Below are positions 45,140-55,748 of a DNA stretch of 64,000 nucleotides, piece by piece. The notes beneath the pieces were generated by a model, which had not been told where the DNA came from, searched no databases, and worked only from the letters and a program-made list of their open reading frames with translations. The stretch lies in assembly GCA_949358305.1 (NCBI GenBank), contig OX442314.1, positions 6,327,087-6,391,086 of the forward strand, written 5' to 3'. The position numbers and the translations under genes were made by a program. Source of the DNA: Strigamia acuminata (taxonomy: Eukaryota > Arthropoda > Chilopoda > Geophilomorpha > Linotaeniidae). How positions within the stretch are numbered: position 1 is the stretch's first letter; the number at the start of each line of letters is the position of its first letter.

Positions 45140-48100
45140 ATGGGAAATGTAATTAAATCCGTTGTCAAAGTGGAGACATTTCTCCTGGATTACTCGGACC
45201 ACCGAGATCTTGTAGGATGTCAGGTATGATATATATAATCTGATAATTCCATACATTTCTTATACAATTTCAATTTATTTCAATTTATTTCAGTGGCCTG
45301 CTAGTTTTAAATGGTGGTTTCTTTACCGGTCGATAACTCTACTGTATTTGCTAGTTTTATTAGTTGTTGGATTCACCAGCAAATTCATGCGTTACCAATG
45401 GAAACTATTCATTTATGTCACACATTGGGCTTTCCTTGTGTTTGTATTTAACCACTTACTGAAATGGATCTGCTTAATTAAGTACAGAAAGTGGTTTTCA
45501 CAGCGTCAACTTAAAGGTAACATTAAAAAACACTAGCTGCATTCAAAAAGTCTAAAACAACTCGTTTCTGTCGTTTCGTGTTGATACGTGTGACGTCATT
45601 CCCTGGAATTTGTAATGATTTACCATGTTTACATGTTACCAGTTATCTAGATAAGTAAAAATGCGAATTTCTACTTATCTAGAAAACTGCTTGCGTTTAC
45701 AAAGAATCAGTTTTCCAAAAAATGTGACGTCATATGATGTATTTAACTCTCTGTTAAACTTGCGCATTAATCATCCACAATGCACTGTGCACAAACAATA
45801 TGTCTTCCCGCCAACCTCGGGATATATTCTTTTGTTTCGTTGGTGTTTCCCAGGGCCGGTGCGAGGGGTGAGGCGGCATATTTCTAGGGGCGGCATCTGT
45901 GGGCGCTCAAAAAATTTTTTTTTAAAAAATTAAAAAAAAAACCTGATTATACTTTGAAAAATTTATATTTAAAGATGTATCACACATTTTATGTTTATTA
46001 ACATATTTTTATTTGTTTTTAATCATTTTCCACACATTTTCGCTTTTGTTGGATGTTTTTTCCACCCACATTCGCTCGTTTGGAATTATTTTCCACATAT
46101 TTTCGTTCGTTTTGAATTGTTTTCCACGTATTTTCGCTCTTATTGAATTATTTTTTTTACGTTTTGAATGATTTTTCACTCATTTTTAATGATGTTTTCC
46201 ACCTTTTCACCGGTGTTGAATTGTGTTACACACATTTCTACTCGTTTTAATTGTTTTTTTCACACAGTTTCAGTCATTTGCTGGTTTGTTTTTCGTATAT
46301 TTTAAAAGTTTTGGTTTGGCCACTTAAGTCTTCGGATCAGTTATGGCCATGATGTCTTGATTCTGATCGTCGTAGGAGCTACTTTATGGTAACGTTTTGA
46401 TTGCGATCGTCTAAGTAAGCTCCGACGGCAACCAGAGAATCACTTGTCATTCCCGTAACTGATATAACAATAAAAATTTTCAAACCAAAACAATTAAAAC
46501 GTACGAAAAACAAACCAAATGACTAAAACTGTGTGGAAAAAGCAATTAAAACGCGTCGAAATGTGTGTAACATAATTCCAAACTGGTGAAAAGGTGTGAA
46601 AAATCATTCAAAATGTGAAAAAACAATTCAATACAAGCGAAAATATGTGGAAAACATTTCAAAACGAACGAAAATGTATGGAAAACAATTCAAAACGAGC
46701 GAATATGGGTGGAAAAAACATTCAACACAAGTGAAAATGTGTGGAAAAACATTTCAAAACGAACGAAAATGTGTGGAAAACAATTCAAAACGAGCGAATA
46801 TGGGTGGAAAAAACATTCAACACAAGTGAAAATGTGTGGAAAAACATTTAACACCAGCGAAAAAATGTGGAAAATGATTAAAAACAAGTAAAAATATGTT
46901 AATAAACATTCAAAATGTTTGAAAATGTGTGATATACTTGTATATATATAAAATTAAAATTGTCAAAGTAAAAATCAGGTTTTATGTACATTATATCGAC
47001 AACTCTATGCTGTTTGTTTGTTTATACCCCATAGCCTCGTTTTCAAACGGGTGTAATGTCACAAAAAAATTTTTACGGTTCAAAAGGGCGGCATATGCCT
47101 TGCTCGCCTCAGGTGCAAATATGTGTCGCACCGGCCCTGGTGTTTCCCATGTAACAATATTCATTTTAACATTGCGAGCACTGTGCTCGCTCCATTTTGC
47201 CGCCATGTTTTTAAACAGTTGCATTACAGCGTTGTTGTGACGTCAGCTTATCTGGATAAGCAATGAGTGGGTGTTTACATTGCAAATGGCAATGCGCAAA
47301 ACACCAAAAATCTACCTCAAACAAGTGGATTTTAGTTTTCCAGATAAGTTTGACTTTTCTGGAAAACTGATTTCGTGGCCCCCAAAGTTATCATCGATGG
47401 CTTCCTGTTTCGTGCATCGCGACACCACATCATCAATCATCATCATCAATTTAATTTTTTTTAATTCTTTATAAATGCCATTGTTTGCTCATCTACTTTG
47501 CCATCGCCTTTGGGATGATCAGTTTTCTAGAAAAATAAAATTTGCATTTTTACTTATCTAGATAAGTGAGTACATGTAAACATGGTAATTGACGATGCGA
47601 TGTTGATGTGATATTCGGTATTGGTGCGATATTCGGTATTGGTACAATATTCGGTATTGGTGCGATATTTGGTATTGATGCGGTATTGCCATTCCCAGGG
47701 TCCCGTAAACGACAAATTTGCTAGGTCTCTGACCCAAATGAATAGTCTGCAAAACACAATAAACATTCCATGTTCATTACTAACAGAAATAAATGCTTTA
47801 ATTTGTAACTATCAAAATGATTGGACAGGTTCACTATGTATAATTACAGATACACCTGATGAAGAAAAGCCATTACTATTTCGCCAACAATCCTGGATTA
47901 CAAACTATGAGGAGAAAAACCATTCTCTCCTGTCTTTCTCCTGGGCAGTGGCTAATGTAGCTAATGTGTTTACTGTTTTTGTCACTATCACCTACTGGTC
48001 CAATGGAAATAATGGTAAAATGACTAAAATCAACCAATATCTTCTCTTCCCCATTTTTTAAACTATCTTTTTCAACTTTTTTAGTGTTTTCTCTCGCAAA

Positions 48101-48446
48101 CCTCCCAGAAGTCCTCAACTTCCAAATGCATGGTGTCAATGCAGCAATGACAGTACTGGATTTGATTCTTGTGGCTCAACCGACACTTCTTCTTCACTTC
48201 TATCAGCCGATCCTATTTCTTTGTTCTTATTACTCCTTTACTGCATTCTATTATGTTGCAGGTGGAACAAATAAATACGGAACAAGATATATGTATTCCT
48301 ATTTGGATTGGGATAACCCAGAAATGACATTGCTTAGTTTATCCAAACAAGGCCTCCTGGTGCTTATCATTCACACTGCTATGTGGTTGATTGCGGTAAT
48401 ACGAACCGGCCTGGGACAATTGATCCGCAATAAAAATACATTGTAA
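45140..48446 (+). CDS. Rolling-stone-like multipass membrane protein 2
   Basis: Exons are 45140-45223, 45294-45516, 47850-48014 and 48085-48446 (277 residues). It is a close paralog of the gene at 42368, with identical exon 1, 2 and 4 lengths and phases; exon 3 is six bases longer. The start MGNVIKSVVKVETF matches gene 1. Conserved segments are KFMRYQWK, HSLLSFSWAVANVANVF, HGVNAAMTVLDLIL and YSYLDWDNPEMT. Predicted as an integral membrane protein; its function is not known here. Intron 2 is 2.3 kb because of nested inverted-repeat elements (45620-47588, 45851-47139), and a minisatellite lies just before exon 3. Confidence 0.85.
45620..47588. mobile_element. Outer inverted-repeat element in intron 2 of rolling-stone gene 2
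   Basis: Arms of about 75 bp, TTACCATGTTTACATGT...TTATCTAGATAAGTAAAAATG, occur inverted at 45620-45695 and 47525-47588. The hAT-type element is inserted between them. No target duplication was found. Confidence 0.55.
45851..47139. mobile_element. Non-autonomous hAT-type fold-back element
   Basis: Termini CAGGGCCGGTGCGA and TCGCACCGGCCCTG are perfect inverted repeats flanked by the 8-bp duplication GTGTTTCC (45843-45850, 47140-47147), diagnostic of hAT. Inside, two inverted arms (about 46020-46290 and 46490-46900) consist of diverged short units around TGTGGAAAACAATTCAAAAC, so the whole element can fold into a long hairpin. No transposase is encoded. Confidence 0.87.
47612..47692 (+). repeat. 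18-bp minisatellite
   Basis: About four to five diverged copies of GATATTCGGTATTGGTGC, ending about 160 bp before exon 3 of rolling-stone gene 2. Confidence 0.8.
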
Positions 48447-48765
48447 ACAGTGTGACCAGATTTGGTAAATGTAAAACATGAGTACTCAAAAAATAAGCAA
48501 TGCAAACTGGAAATATTGTCTCTGCGCATTTCGTTCAAAAGCCAAAATTCGAACGGCCGAGATAGTTCACCGAAAAACTTTCTGAGGACATCGGAACAAA
48601 CCATCCGAAATCAGGCTGTCCTGGTAACACGGGACCATCTAGTCACGTTGATTGTAAATGAAACTTAAAAATCACCAAAAATAACGCTTCAAAGTATAGA
48701 ACTATAGAAATCTCACAATCCGCCCACAAAAGGTTTTGTCAATAAAGATTACTTTTATACATCAA

Positions 48766-49163
48766 TACCGTATATTTGCAAATAGCGCACCCGTGCGCTA
48801 TTTACAAAAAAATATTTTGGCCCGCGCGGTATTAGAGGCCCGCGGGCTATCAGAGGCCCGCGGACTATTTACACCCAGCATCGGCCGACCGGCCGATGCT
48901 GGGTTTTTTGAACGTATCGGCAACGAAAAACACATAAAAAGGTGACAAAAGAGACGTTTTCCATACGTTTCGGTAAATTTATGCCGAAACGTATGCAAAA
49001 CGTGTCATTTGTGATCATTTTTTGGCACATTTCGGGCCTCCAACACTGTACCCGCGCGCAATTCGAGGCCCGCGCGTTATTGCCAAAAATAAAATTTGCC
49101 CCGCGCGCCATTCGAGGTCCGCGGGCTAATAGAGGCCCGCGTAGTAATCGATAATATACGGTA
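48766..49163. mobile_element. CpG-rich inverted-repeat element
   Basis: Ends TACCGTATATT and AATATACGGTA are inverted. The interior is strikingly CpG-rich, with about eight copies of variants of GAGGCCCGCGGGCTAT. It also has a perfect 13-bp-stem hairpin (48874-48903) and an inverted ACGTTTCGG...CCGAAACGT pair. No coding frame is supported. Confidence 0.65.
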
Positions 49164-49248
49164 TGTTAGTTTTTGTTTTAAATGACAGCCAAACGAAACC
49201 TAACCGCTCTAAATGTTCACGAATTTCGATAAAAAAAAGAAGCATATA

Positions 49249-49435
49249 AACTCTATTCCAAAAAGTATTTGAAATACTCCCATTGGAGATTTTGTCTCTA
49301 GTTCAGTTGTGTATTGAATATGATGCTGTTTTCAGATTCCATTAGACTTGTGCTGTTTTGTCGCAATGCATTTATACTGGTGTTATGAATCTCCCAACCA
49401 ATGGGAGTATTTCAAATACTTTTTGGAATAGAGTT
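49249..49435. mobile_element. MITE with TA target duplication
   Basis: About 37-bp inverted ends, AACTCTATTCCAAAAAGTAT and complement, flanked by TA (49247-49248, 49436-49437). Confidence 0.8.
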
Positions 49436-49440
49436 TAGTA

Positions 49441-49859
49441 TACTTTTGTTCGACTCAAAAAGGTGGCCTTCTCCCATTGGCCGAGCCGTATGACTGGCGT
49501 ACTGATCCAAAAATATAGACCCAAACACCAGAAATGCATTACAATGTACAGACATTGTAATCGATTGCCTAGGTAACAGCCAAAATTTCATAATATTGTG
49601 CTTTCCAGACAAAGCAACCAATAAACAGAACAAACATGAGTTTTACATTTATTTGTGCATACAACTTTATTTCCTAAATGGAAATAACATTTTATAATAA
49701 AATACAATTAAAATTATATGAACTTAAATGGTAATAGCAATCACAAATCATAATAAAAATAAAAATTACTTCTCCTAGTGGTAGTAATACAGACTGGAGT
49801 TAAGAGTAATGCGGCTCGGCCAATGGGAGAAGGCTACCCTTTTGAGTCGAACAAGAGTA
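49441..49859. mobile_element. Second MITE with TA target duplication
   Basis: About 50-bp inverted ends: TACTTTTGTTCGACTC at the left, with GAGTCGAACAAGAGTA as the diverged counterpart at the right. Both include CTTCTCCCATTGGCCGAGCC or its complement. TA flanks both sides. It starts three bases after the previous MITE. Confidence 0.8.
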
Positions 49860-49906
49860 TAGAAAACGTTTTTACTCACAACTAACACAAAGTGCGGATC
49901 AAAATA

Positions 49907-50091
49907 CAGTCGAACCTCATTATAAAGAACTGCGATATAACGAATTTTTTGTTGTAACGAATACTTAAAAATGGCTTGGTTGGTTGGTTGGCCATAGAAC
50001 ACCATGTTAAGAAAAATTGACTTAATAAACTTTTGTTATAACGAACCAATTTTTCGAATCCCTTGCAATCCGTAATAATGAAGCTCGACTG
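49907..50091. mobile_element. Pogo/Tigger-like palindromic MITE
   Basis: Ends CAGTCGAACCTC and GAAGCTCGACTG are imperfect inverted repeats with inner TATAACGAA-type motifs, flanked by TA (49905-49906, 50092-50093). A related element lies at 57592-58254. Confidence 0.7.
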
Positions 50092-50093
50092 TA

Positions 50094-50336
50094 CAACTCA
50101 AAGGCATAAAATTACAATACACACCTCCGTCAAAACAAAAGTTGTGTTTAAAATTACATCACACAAAAAATAAGCAACATATTACCAAATGTTTATTTTT
50201 CTCAATACAATGAACAAAATGTGAATTAAATAAACAAAATTTCAAGAAAATTGAACAATTTTTTCAGAAGTTATTATGAACAATGATTGGGCCCTGCAAG
50301 ACACTAACTTATAATCATCAAGAATTAGAGGCATGT
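50094..50336. mobile_element. Solo terminal repeat of the outer Tc1 family
   Basis: Starts CAACTCAAAGGCATAAAATT and follows the left inverted repeat of the element at 17754 for about 240 bp. It stops at GAATTAGAGGCATG with no right end nearby. It abuts the preceding MITE at a shared TA. Confidence 0.8.
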
Positions 50337-51149
50337 GCTTGATCCTGATTGGTCAGCACAACGCGCAGGTAAAACGTTTTTCACTTGGCGGTATTGTCAT
50401 GTAAACATGACGCACAACAAACACTCAAAACCTACATTTACGTTACAATAATTAGAATAATAATTCACAACACTAATATTTTGAGGCTTCACACCATTTA
50501 CAGGACGACACAAGGTATCAGTGAGGATTTGGAAAATTAAAAAATGGTATTCACACGATTTCTAAAACAAATTGCTTGTAATAATTTTTTTTAAAAATTA
50601 TACAGTTAAAAAAAAATCTAACGCTAATTTATTAAAAAGTTGTTAATAAATCCTGTGTTTAAGACAACTCCCTTCAAAGCAGAAAATGTGAACCCTGATA
50701 CTTTTACTTTTTGTGTAAAAAATATAAAATGTTATTATCTCCACATTGAAACACAAATCAGTTTGCAAATCTTTAGTTTCAAACTTTGAACTGGGAATAA
50801 ACTTGGCAAACTTCATCCCAATTTGTAAACATAATTCAATACAACTTATCATAAAACTCAGTTAATTTCATTCATAAATGTCAAAACCATCACAACCTGG
50901 AAGATCAGATTAATGCCTGCCTCTAAACTGAGCAAAAGAAACTCCTCTAGACCAATGAACGAGCAGAGAAAAACCCACCATAGACCTGGTGTCAAAACCA
51001 CTTCTCTGCCTCGACAATCTCTTCCAAACGTAGGTATCGCAACGAATATTACATACAGAATGGTTTGTCCATGCATATACACATTTGATATGGTTCCAAA
51101 AGGAAAATCAAGAGATGTCAAGAACTGCCTGGGCAGGTAGAGATGTTGC
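50337..51149. other. Intergenic region
   Basis: No gene is recognised. Weakly coding-looking open frames on both strands (50858-51163) lack any known motif. Confidence 0.35.
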
Positions 51150-51530
51150 ACCAAAAAGTACACTTTTGCACCAAAAAGTTCATTTTTGCACCAAAAAGTT
51201 CATTTTTGCACCAAAAAGTTTATTTTTGCACAAAATAGTAAATTTTTGCACAAAATAGTAAATTTTTGCACAAAAAAGTACATTTTTGCACCAAAAAGTT
51301 TATTTTTGCACAAAATAGTAAATTTTTGCACAAAATAGTAAATTTTTGCACAAAAAAGTACATTTTTGCACCAAAAAGTTTATTTTTGCACAAAATAGTA
51401 AATTTTTGCACAAAATAGTAAATTTTTGCACAAAATAGTAAATTTTTGCACAAAATAGTAAATTTTTGCACCAAAAAGTGCATTTTTGCACCAAAAAGTA
51501 CATTTTTGCACCAAATAGTAAATAGTAAAT
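51150..51530 (+). repeat. 20-bp minisatellite, about 19 units
   Basis: Units of the form CAAAATAGTAAATTTTTGCA or CCAAAAAGTACATTTTTGCA run head to tail. Two unit variants alternate in a higher-order pattern between 51220 and 51420. The resulting open frames are artefacts of the period. Confidence 0.92.
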
Positions 51531-51725
51531 AGTAAATTGAATCTTTATAATATATTCATTGTAAGCAAAAAACAAAAGAAAGAAAAGGTGTTTTTGAAAA
51601 AGTAGAGCTTGAACTGATGAACTGATAACAAAATGTGACATCAAGGTTATTATGTCAGGTCCAGGTGTCATTTCTTTTAAAACTCCCTGGTGAACTCAGC
51701 CAGCACATTGTTGTGCAATGCTAGC

Positions 51726-51733
51726 TATATAAA
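51726..51733 (+). promoter_or_regulatory. TATA box candidate for PLA2-2
   Basis: TATATAAA lies 42 bp before the ATG at 51775, followed by a pyrimidine-rich TTCTTTCTTTAC that could hold the transcription start. Confidence 0.5.
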
Positions 51734-51774
51734 TTGCTCGGCACAAGTGTTCTTTCTTTACAAAAACTCTCACA

Positions 51775-52828
51775 ATGAAGCCATTTTTCGCCATTTTGTT
51801 TTGCATTAAAGGTAAGAACACTTTTGAATTACAATTTCGAGCATTTTGTAAGTGGGGCACCCAAAAAAACTAAAAGCAAAAATTAATATTTTTCGTTTGA
51901 CTATTCCGGGTTTTAGTGTAAGCCAACTCGACTCTTTGTTCTACGCCATTTTGTAGCCCATCTAAACCCAAATTACGGCCTGGAAATGTATATTTGTGTA
52001 TTAAAAGCGTTGTTTTTTTGTTTTTCAGTGATGTGTGTGTCGACTGCCACATTTTCAGCCCGCAGTTTACTGAATTTCCAGTCCATGATTGCTCATACAA
52101 CAAACCGAAGCGGATGGGAATACCACAACTATGGCAATTGGTGCGGCTTTGGAGGCTCGGGAACCCCCGTAGATGATGTAGATAGGTGAAATAAGCGATC
52201 AACTCACCTTATCTTCATTTAATTCCGATTAATTCGAATTAATCCGACGAAATTTAACGTTTTTCGCGCACAGATGTTGCCAGGTCCACGACAATTGCTA
52301 CGACGAGTTGAACGGAAATGAGTGCAAGGAGTTGATGAATCTTCGCACGTATTACGTGTTTTATGAATGGAACTGGATCGATAATCAAATTGTCTGTGGT
52401 GAGAGTTATTTTTTTTTTATTTTTAAATCGATTATATCTTACGATTTGGTGGATTCTCATATTCGTAATTCGTATCCACCGGTGATTTACACGAGTGCGG
52501 CAGCAGCGCCACGCGCTGTGGCGACGGAATCTGGAAACAGCTGTGTTTATTGATTTTTTTTTAATTTTTTATTTAAATAGCTGATAAAATGGACAATTGT
52601 TCGAAACAGTTGTGTTTGTGCGATAAAGGCGGCGCGGAATGTTTCGGCCAGCATAAATACATCGAAGAACACAGAAATACGCTTTGGGAGTCTCTACCCT
52701 CGAAACCATCATGGTGGCCTGACTGGAGCTTACCGAGCTTACCGAAATTACCCACAATTGCAATCCCGTCGTGGTTGCACGAAACCGTGCAGAATAGCAC
52801 TATTTTAAACTTTTCGTGGCTCGGTTAA
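51775..52828 (+). CDS. Secreted phospholipase A2-like gene 2
   Basis: Exons are 51775-51811, 52029-52185, 52274-52398 and 52581-52828 (188 residues). The signal peptide starts MKPFFAILFCIKV. The calcium loop is YGNWCGFGG, the catalytic helix is CCQVHDNCY with the His-Asp pair, and the last exon has LCLCDKGGAECF with the second catalytic Asp. It follows the classical CDxxxAxC pattern and lacks the extra Cys of the other two genes. The last exon carries an additional tail of roughly 50 residues rich in Trp, Pro and Ser (LPSKPSWWPDWSLPSLPKLP), ending with an N-glycosylation-type NSTILNFSW. The tail is not part of the usual PLA2 fold. A TATA box lies upstream. Confidence 0.9.
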
Positions 52829-53425
52829 AATAAAAAAATCAACATTCTCATGTAGATTTTTTCACAACAAATCGATTAAACCGATAAACAATAAATAAGA
52901 TAACATAAAAATCGCCATCTAGTGGCGCAACTGCAAACCAATCGTCTTTCTTCTCTCATTCTATATAAAACCACTCCCACATTTATAAATGAAATCAAAT
53001 ATAAATAACAAAACAAACATAGAAACAATAAAATTAAATCATTTCCAGCAATTATTTACTAAAAATCAACAAAAGAAATCAACACAAACAGATAAACCCG
53101 CCATCTGGTGTTGAAAACCCAAACCACCAACCAAACAACCACTCCCAAGACGCAAAAATCCAAAATAAAATCCTAAAAAAATCCAAAAAAACCACCAAAC
53201 TAATTTAAAAAACCCAAAAAAATAAATTCCCAAACCAAAATCTCTCAATCTAAACACTCAAAACCCATCTATCTAAAAACTGCTGCACTACAACCAAGGT
53301 TGCCGATCACATGACTAATCACATGCAGTTTTGAGTCACCGACGATTACACCGTCTCCCAGCCCGAAAAACCATCAGAAAAACCACCGCCCGAGTGTTTT
53401 TCCCCAACAGTTCCAATCCCTAGCC
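52829..53425. other. Intergenic region between PLA2-2 and ARL8
   Basis: A-rich low-complexity sequence (53030-53280) and the ARL8 promoter or leader. The short pair CGCCATCTAGTGG (52912) and CGCCATCTGGTG (53099) is notable. No gene. Confidence 0.4.
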
Positions 53426-53986
53426 ATGCTGGCACTCATCAACAGGATCCTCGACTGGTTCAAGAGTCTATTCTGGAAAGAAGAGATGGAACTGACCCTC
53501 GTGGGCCTCCAGTACTCGGGCAAAACGACTTTTGTCAATGTCATAGCGTCGGGACAGTTCAGCGAGGACATGATCCCGACCGTGGGCTTCAACATGCGCA
53601 AAATCACCAAAGGAAACGTGACGATAAAACTGTGGGACATCGGCGGCCAGCCTCGGTTTCGCAGCATGTGGGAGCGCTACTGCCGCGGCGTGAATGCCAT
53701 CGTTTACATGGTGGACGCGGCGGACCTGGAGAAGATCGAGGCGTCGCGGAACGAGCTGCACAGCCTGCTGGAGAAGCCGCAGTTGACGGGCATTCCCGTG
53801 CTCGTGCTGGGCAACAAGCGCGACCTGCCGACGGCGCTGGACGAGCGGCAGCTGATCGAGAATATGAAGTTGAAGGATATCCAGGACAGAGAGATTTGTT
53901 GCTATTCCATATCCTGCAAGGAGAAGGAGAACATTGATATTACGCTACAGTGGTTGATTTCGCACTCCAAGACTCGCACTCGTTGA
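53426..53986 (+). CDS. arl8: ARL8-type Arf-like small GTPase (single exon)
   Basis: A 186-residue protein, the normal ARL8 length. It has the N-terminal amphipathic helix [18 protein letters not shown]-loop GLQYSGKT (27-34), switch-I Thr52, switch-II WDIGGQ (70-75) with the catalytic Gln, NKRD (130-133) and SCK near 160. ARL8 recruits kinesin adaptors to lysosomes and drives their outward movement, binding the membrane through its N-terminus. All GTPase residues are present. It has no introns here, and its coding GC content is far higher than that of the flanks. This fits either intron loss or a retrocopy; no poly-A tract or target duplication was found to decide. The tail KTRTR is basic. Confidence 0.95.
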   Translation: MLALINRILDWFKSLFWKEEMELTLVGLQYSGKTTFVNVIASGQFSEDMIPTVGFNMRKITKGNVTIKLWDIGGQPRFRSMWERYCRGVNAIVYMVDAADLEKIEASRNELHSLLEKPQLTGIPVLVLGNKRDLPTALDERQLIENMKLKDIQDREICCYSISCKEKENIDITLQWLISHSKTRTR

Positions 53987-54774
53987 TTGGAAATTGGAAA
54001 TTTTTTGAAATTTTTTTTTTTTTTGTTTTTTGAATGAATGGATTTGATGAATTTAAGTTTAATTTAATTGTTATTATATAAATTTTTTTTTTGTTGTTGT
54101 TAATGGAAAGCTATGTATTTATTTTGGATTTTGTGGTTTCGTTGGTTTTCGTTGATTTGGAACCACGGCCGAGAAAATAATGATAATATACTAAATAATT
54201 ATATTGATAATAATACATGATGTGTTTTTAGGTTTTTGTTTTTGTTTTTCGCTTTGTTCATTCGATATGAATTGGATCTTTTTGTACTCGATGCTTTCAA
54301 ATTGTAAACTAAACTAATAATGATTAACTATATGGATATGTAACGCCTAATAAAAATATGTAGTTCCTCTTTAATGGTTTGTTCTTTTTGTTTGTCGATA
54401 GGATGTTAATCGGAGCCGGCTGGAGATAGGATCGAGTGGTGCTTGACCGGTAATAGTGTGACCAACTGTCCCTGCGCGCTGATCATTATAGGACGCAATA
54501 ATGTGTCTAAAATTCATCGACGGGCATTGAAGACAATGACTGACGGGTCGCACAGGGCGCTGATCGACCTCGTGATTAATTAGTTTGGTTACGGTGTAAT
54601 AGAAGAAATATCGTATTACATACGCTTTGAGGATGCCGGGTAATTCGGATTATAAGTTGTCGGTTCTGTCATTAACCGCACGACATTTAAAGCGTCGAGA
54701 TTACGTTGACTTCTTAACCACAAAATGAAAAATTTAGAAATTATTTGTTTTTAAAAATTATAAGTACTTCTTCA
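53987..54774. other. 3' flank of ARL8 and intergenic sequence
   Basis: Contains T-rich 3' UTR-like sequence and an AATAAA (about 54349). A GC-richer block at 54400-54580 has no recognised gene. Confidence 0.45.
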
Positions 54775-55145
54775 TGGAATTTCACACAAATATGATAGAA
54801 TTTCATTGAATTTCACAAAAATATGATAGAATTTCGTGGAATTTCACAAAAATATGATAGAATTTCATGGAATTTTACAAAAATATGATAGAATTTCGTG
54901 GAATTTCACAAAAATATGATAAAATTTCATGGAATTTCACAAACATATGATAGAATTTCATGGAATTTCACAAACATATGATAGAATTTCATGGAATTTT
55001 ACAAAAATATGATAGAATTTCGTGGAATTTCACAAAAATATGATAAAATTTCATGGAATTTCACAAAATATGATAGAATTTCATGGAATTTCACAAAATA
55101 TGATAGAATTTCATGGAATTTCACACAAATATGATAGAATTTTAT
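54775..55145 (+). repeat. 31-bp minisatellite, about 12 units
   Basis: Units of GATAGAATTTCATGGAATTT plus CACAAAAATAT run head to tail with few changes; a few units lose one base (ACAAAATATG) late in the array. Confidence 0.92.
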
Positions 55146-55378
55146 TTGTAAAATACAGAAAACAGTCAAAAACCAAAAGTTTAAGAGATATACACCGGAA
55201 TGTACCGGTGGATTTGACCCATCATAGCTGACTACAGATAGAATTTATCACCGCAATCATTGAAACAGACGTTTTTCGCTTGTTATGAAGCAAAATATTA
55301 ATTGTATGAATAACAAATAAATGACGTTGGTTATGGCTCGATGTTAATCTCAATTCGCGGCACTAATAATCTTTTCGA

Positions 55379-55609
55379 AGTGGCTACGTTCATGTCCGAC
55401 ATAAACGTATTATTATCATGACGCACTGTGATTGGTTGAGAGATGCATTGAGATACATTGATGAAAATACTCGGTTCAGTCTACGTTGCTAAAAAAGAAG
55501 ATAAAAACCTCAATGTGCGTTGAGGAAACGGACCGACATCAATAGATCTCAACCAATCACAGCGCGCCATTAAAATAATATGTCCACATCGGACATGAGC
55601 GTAGTCACT
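55379..55609. mobile_element. MITE-like inverted-repeat element
   Basis: Ends AGTGGCTACGTTCATGTCCGA and TCGGACATGAGCGTAGTCACT are near-perfect inverted repeats. Inner arms share TGATTGGTTGAGA and its complement. No coding capacity; target duplication unclear. Confidence 0.75.
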
Positions 55610-55748
55610 GCCTATTCATTTACATGTAAAAGAAGCTATTTACACACCAGTAAATGTTTACATTTCTTTTGTAAAGTTTAATTTACAAAACTGTCTTCAC
55701 TTATTATCATCATTATTATTATTATAATCTATTTTTATTTTTTATTTT

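Noticed and set aside
48874..48903. GC hairpin followed by T run, like a bacterial terminator
   Set aside because: Context is a eukaryotic CpG-rich MITE-like element with no upstream gene; resemblance is accidental.
51220..51671. Minus-strand frames of repeated LLFCAKIYYFVQK
   Set aside because: By-product of the 20-bp minisatellite.
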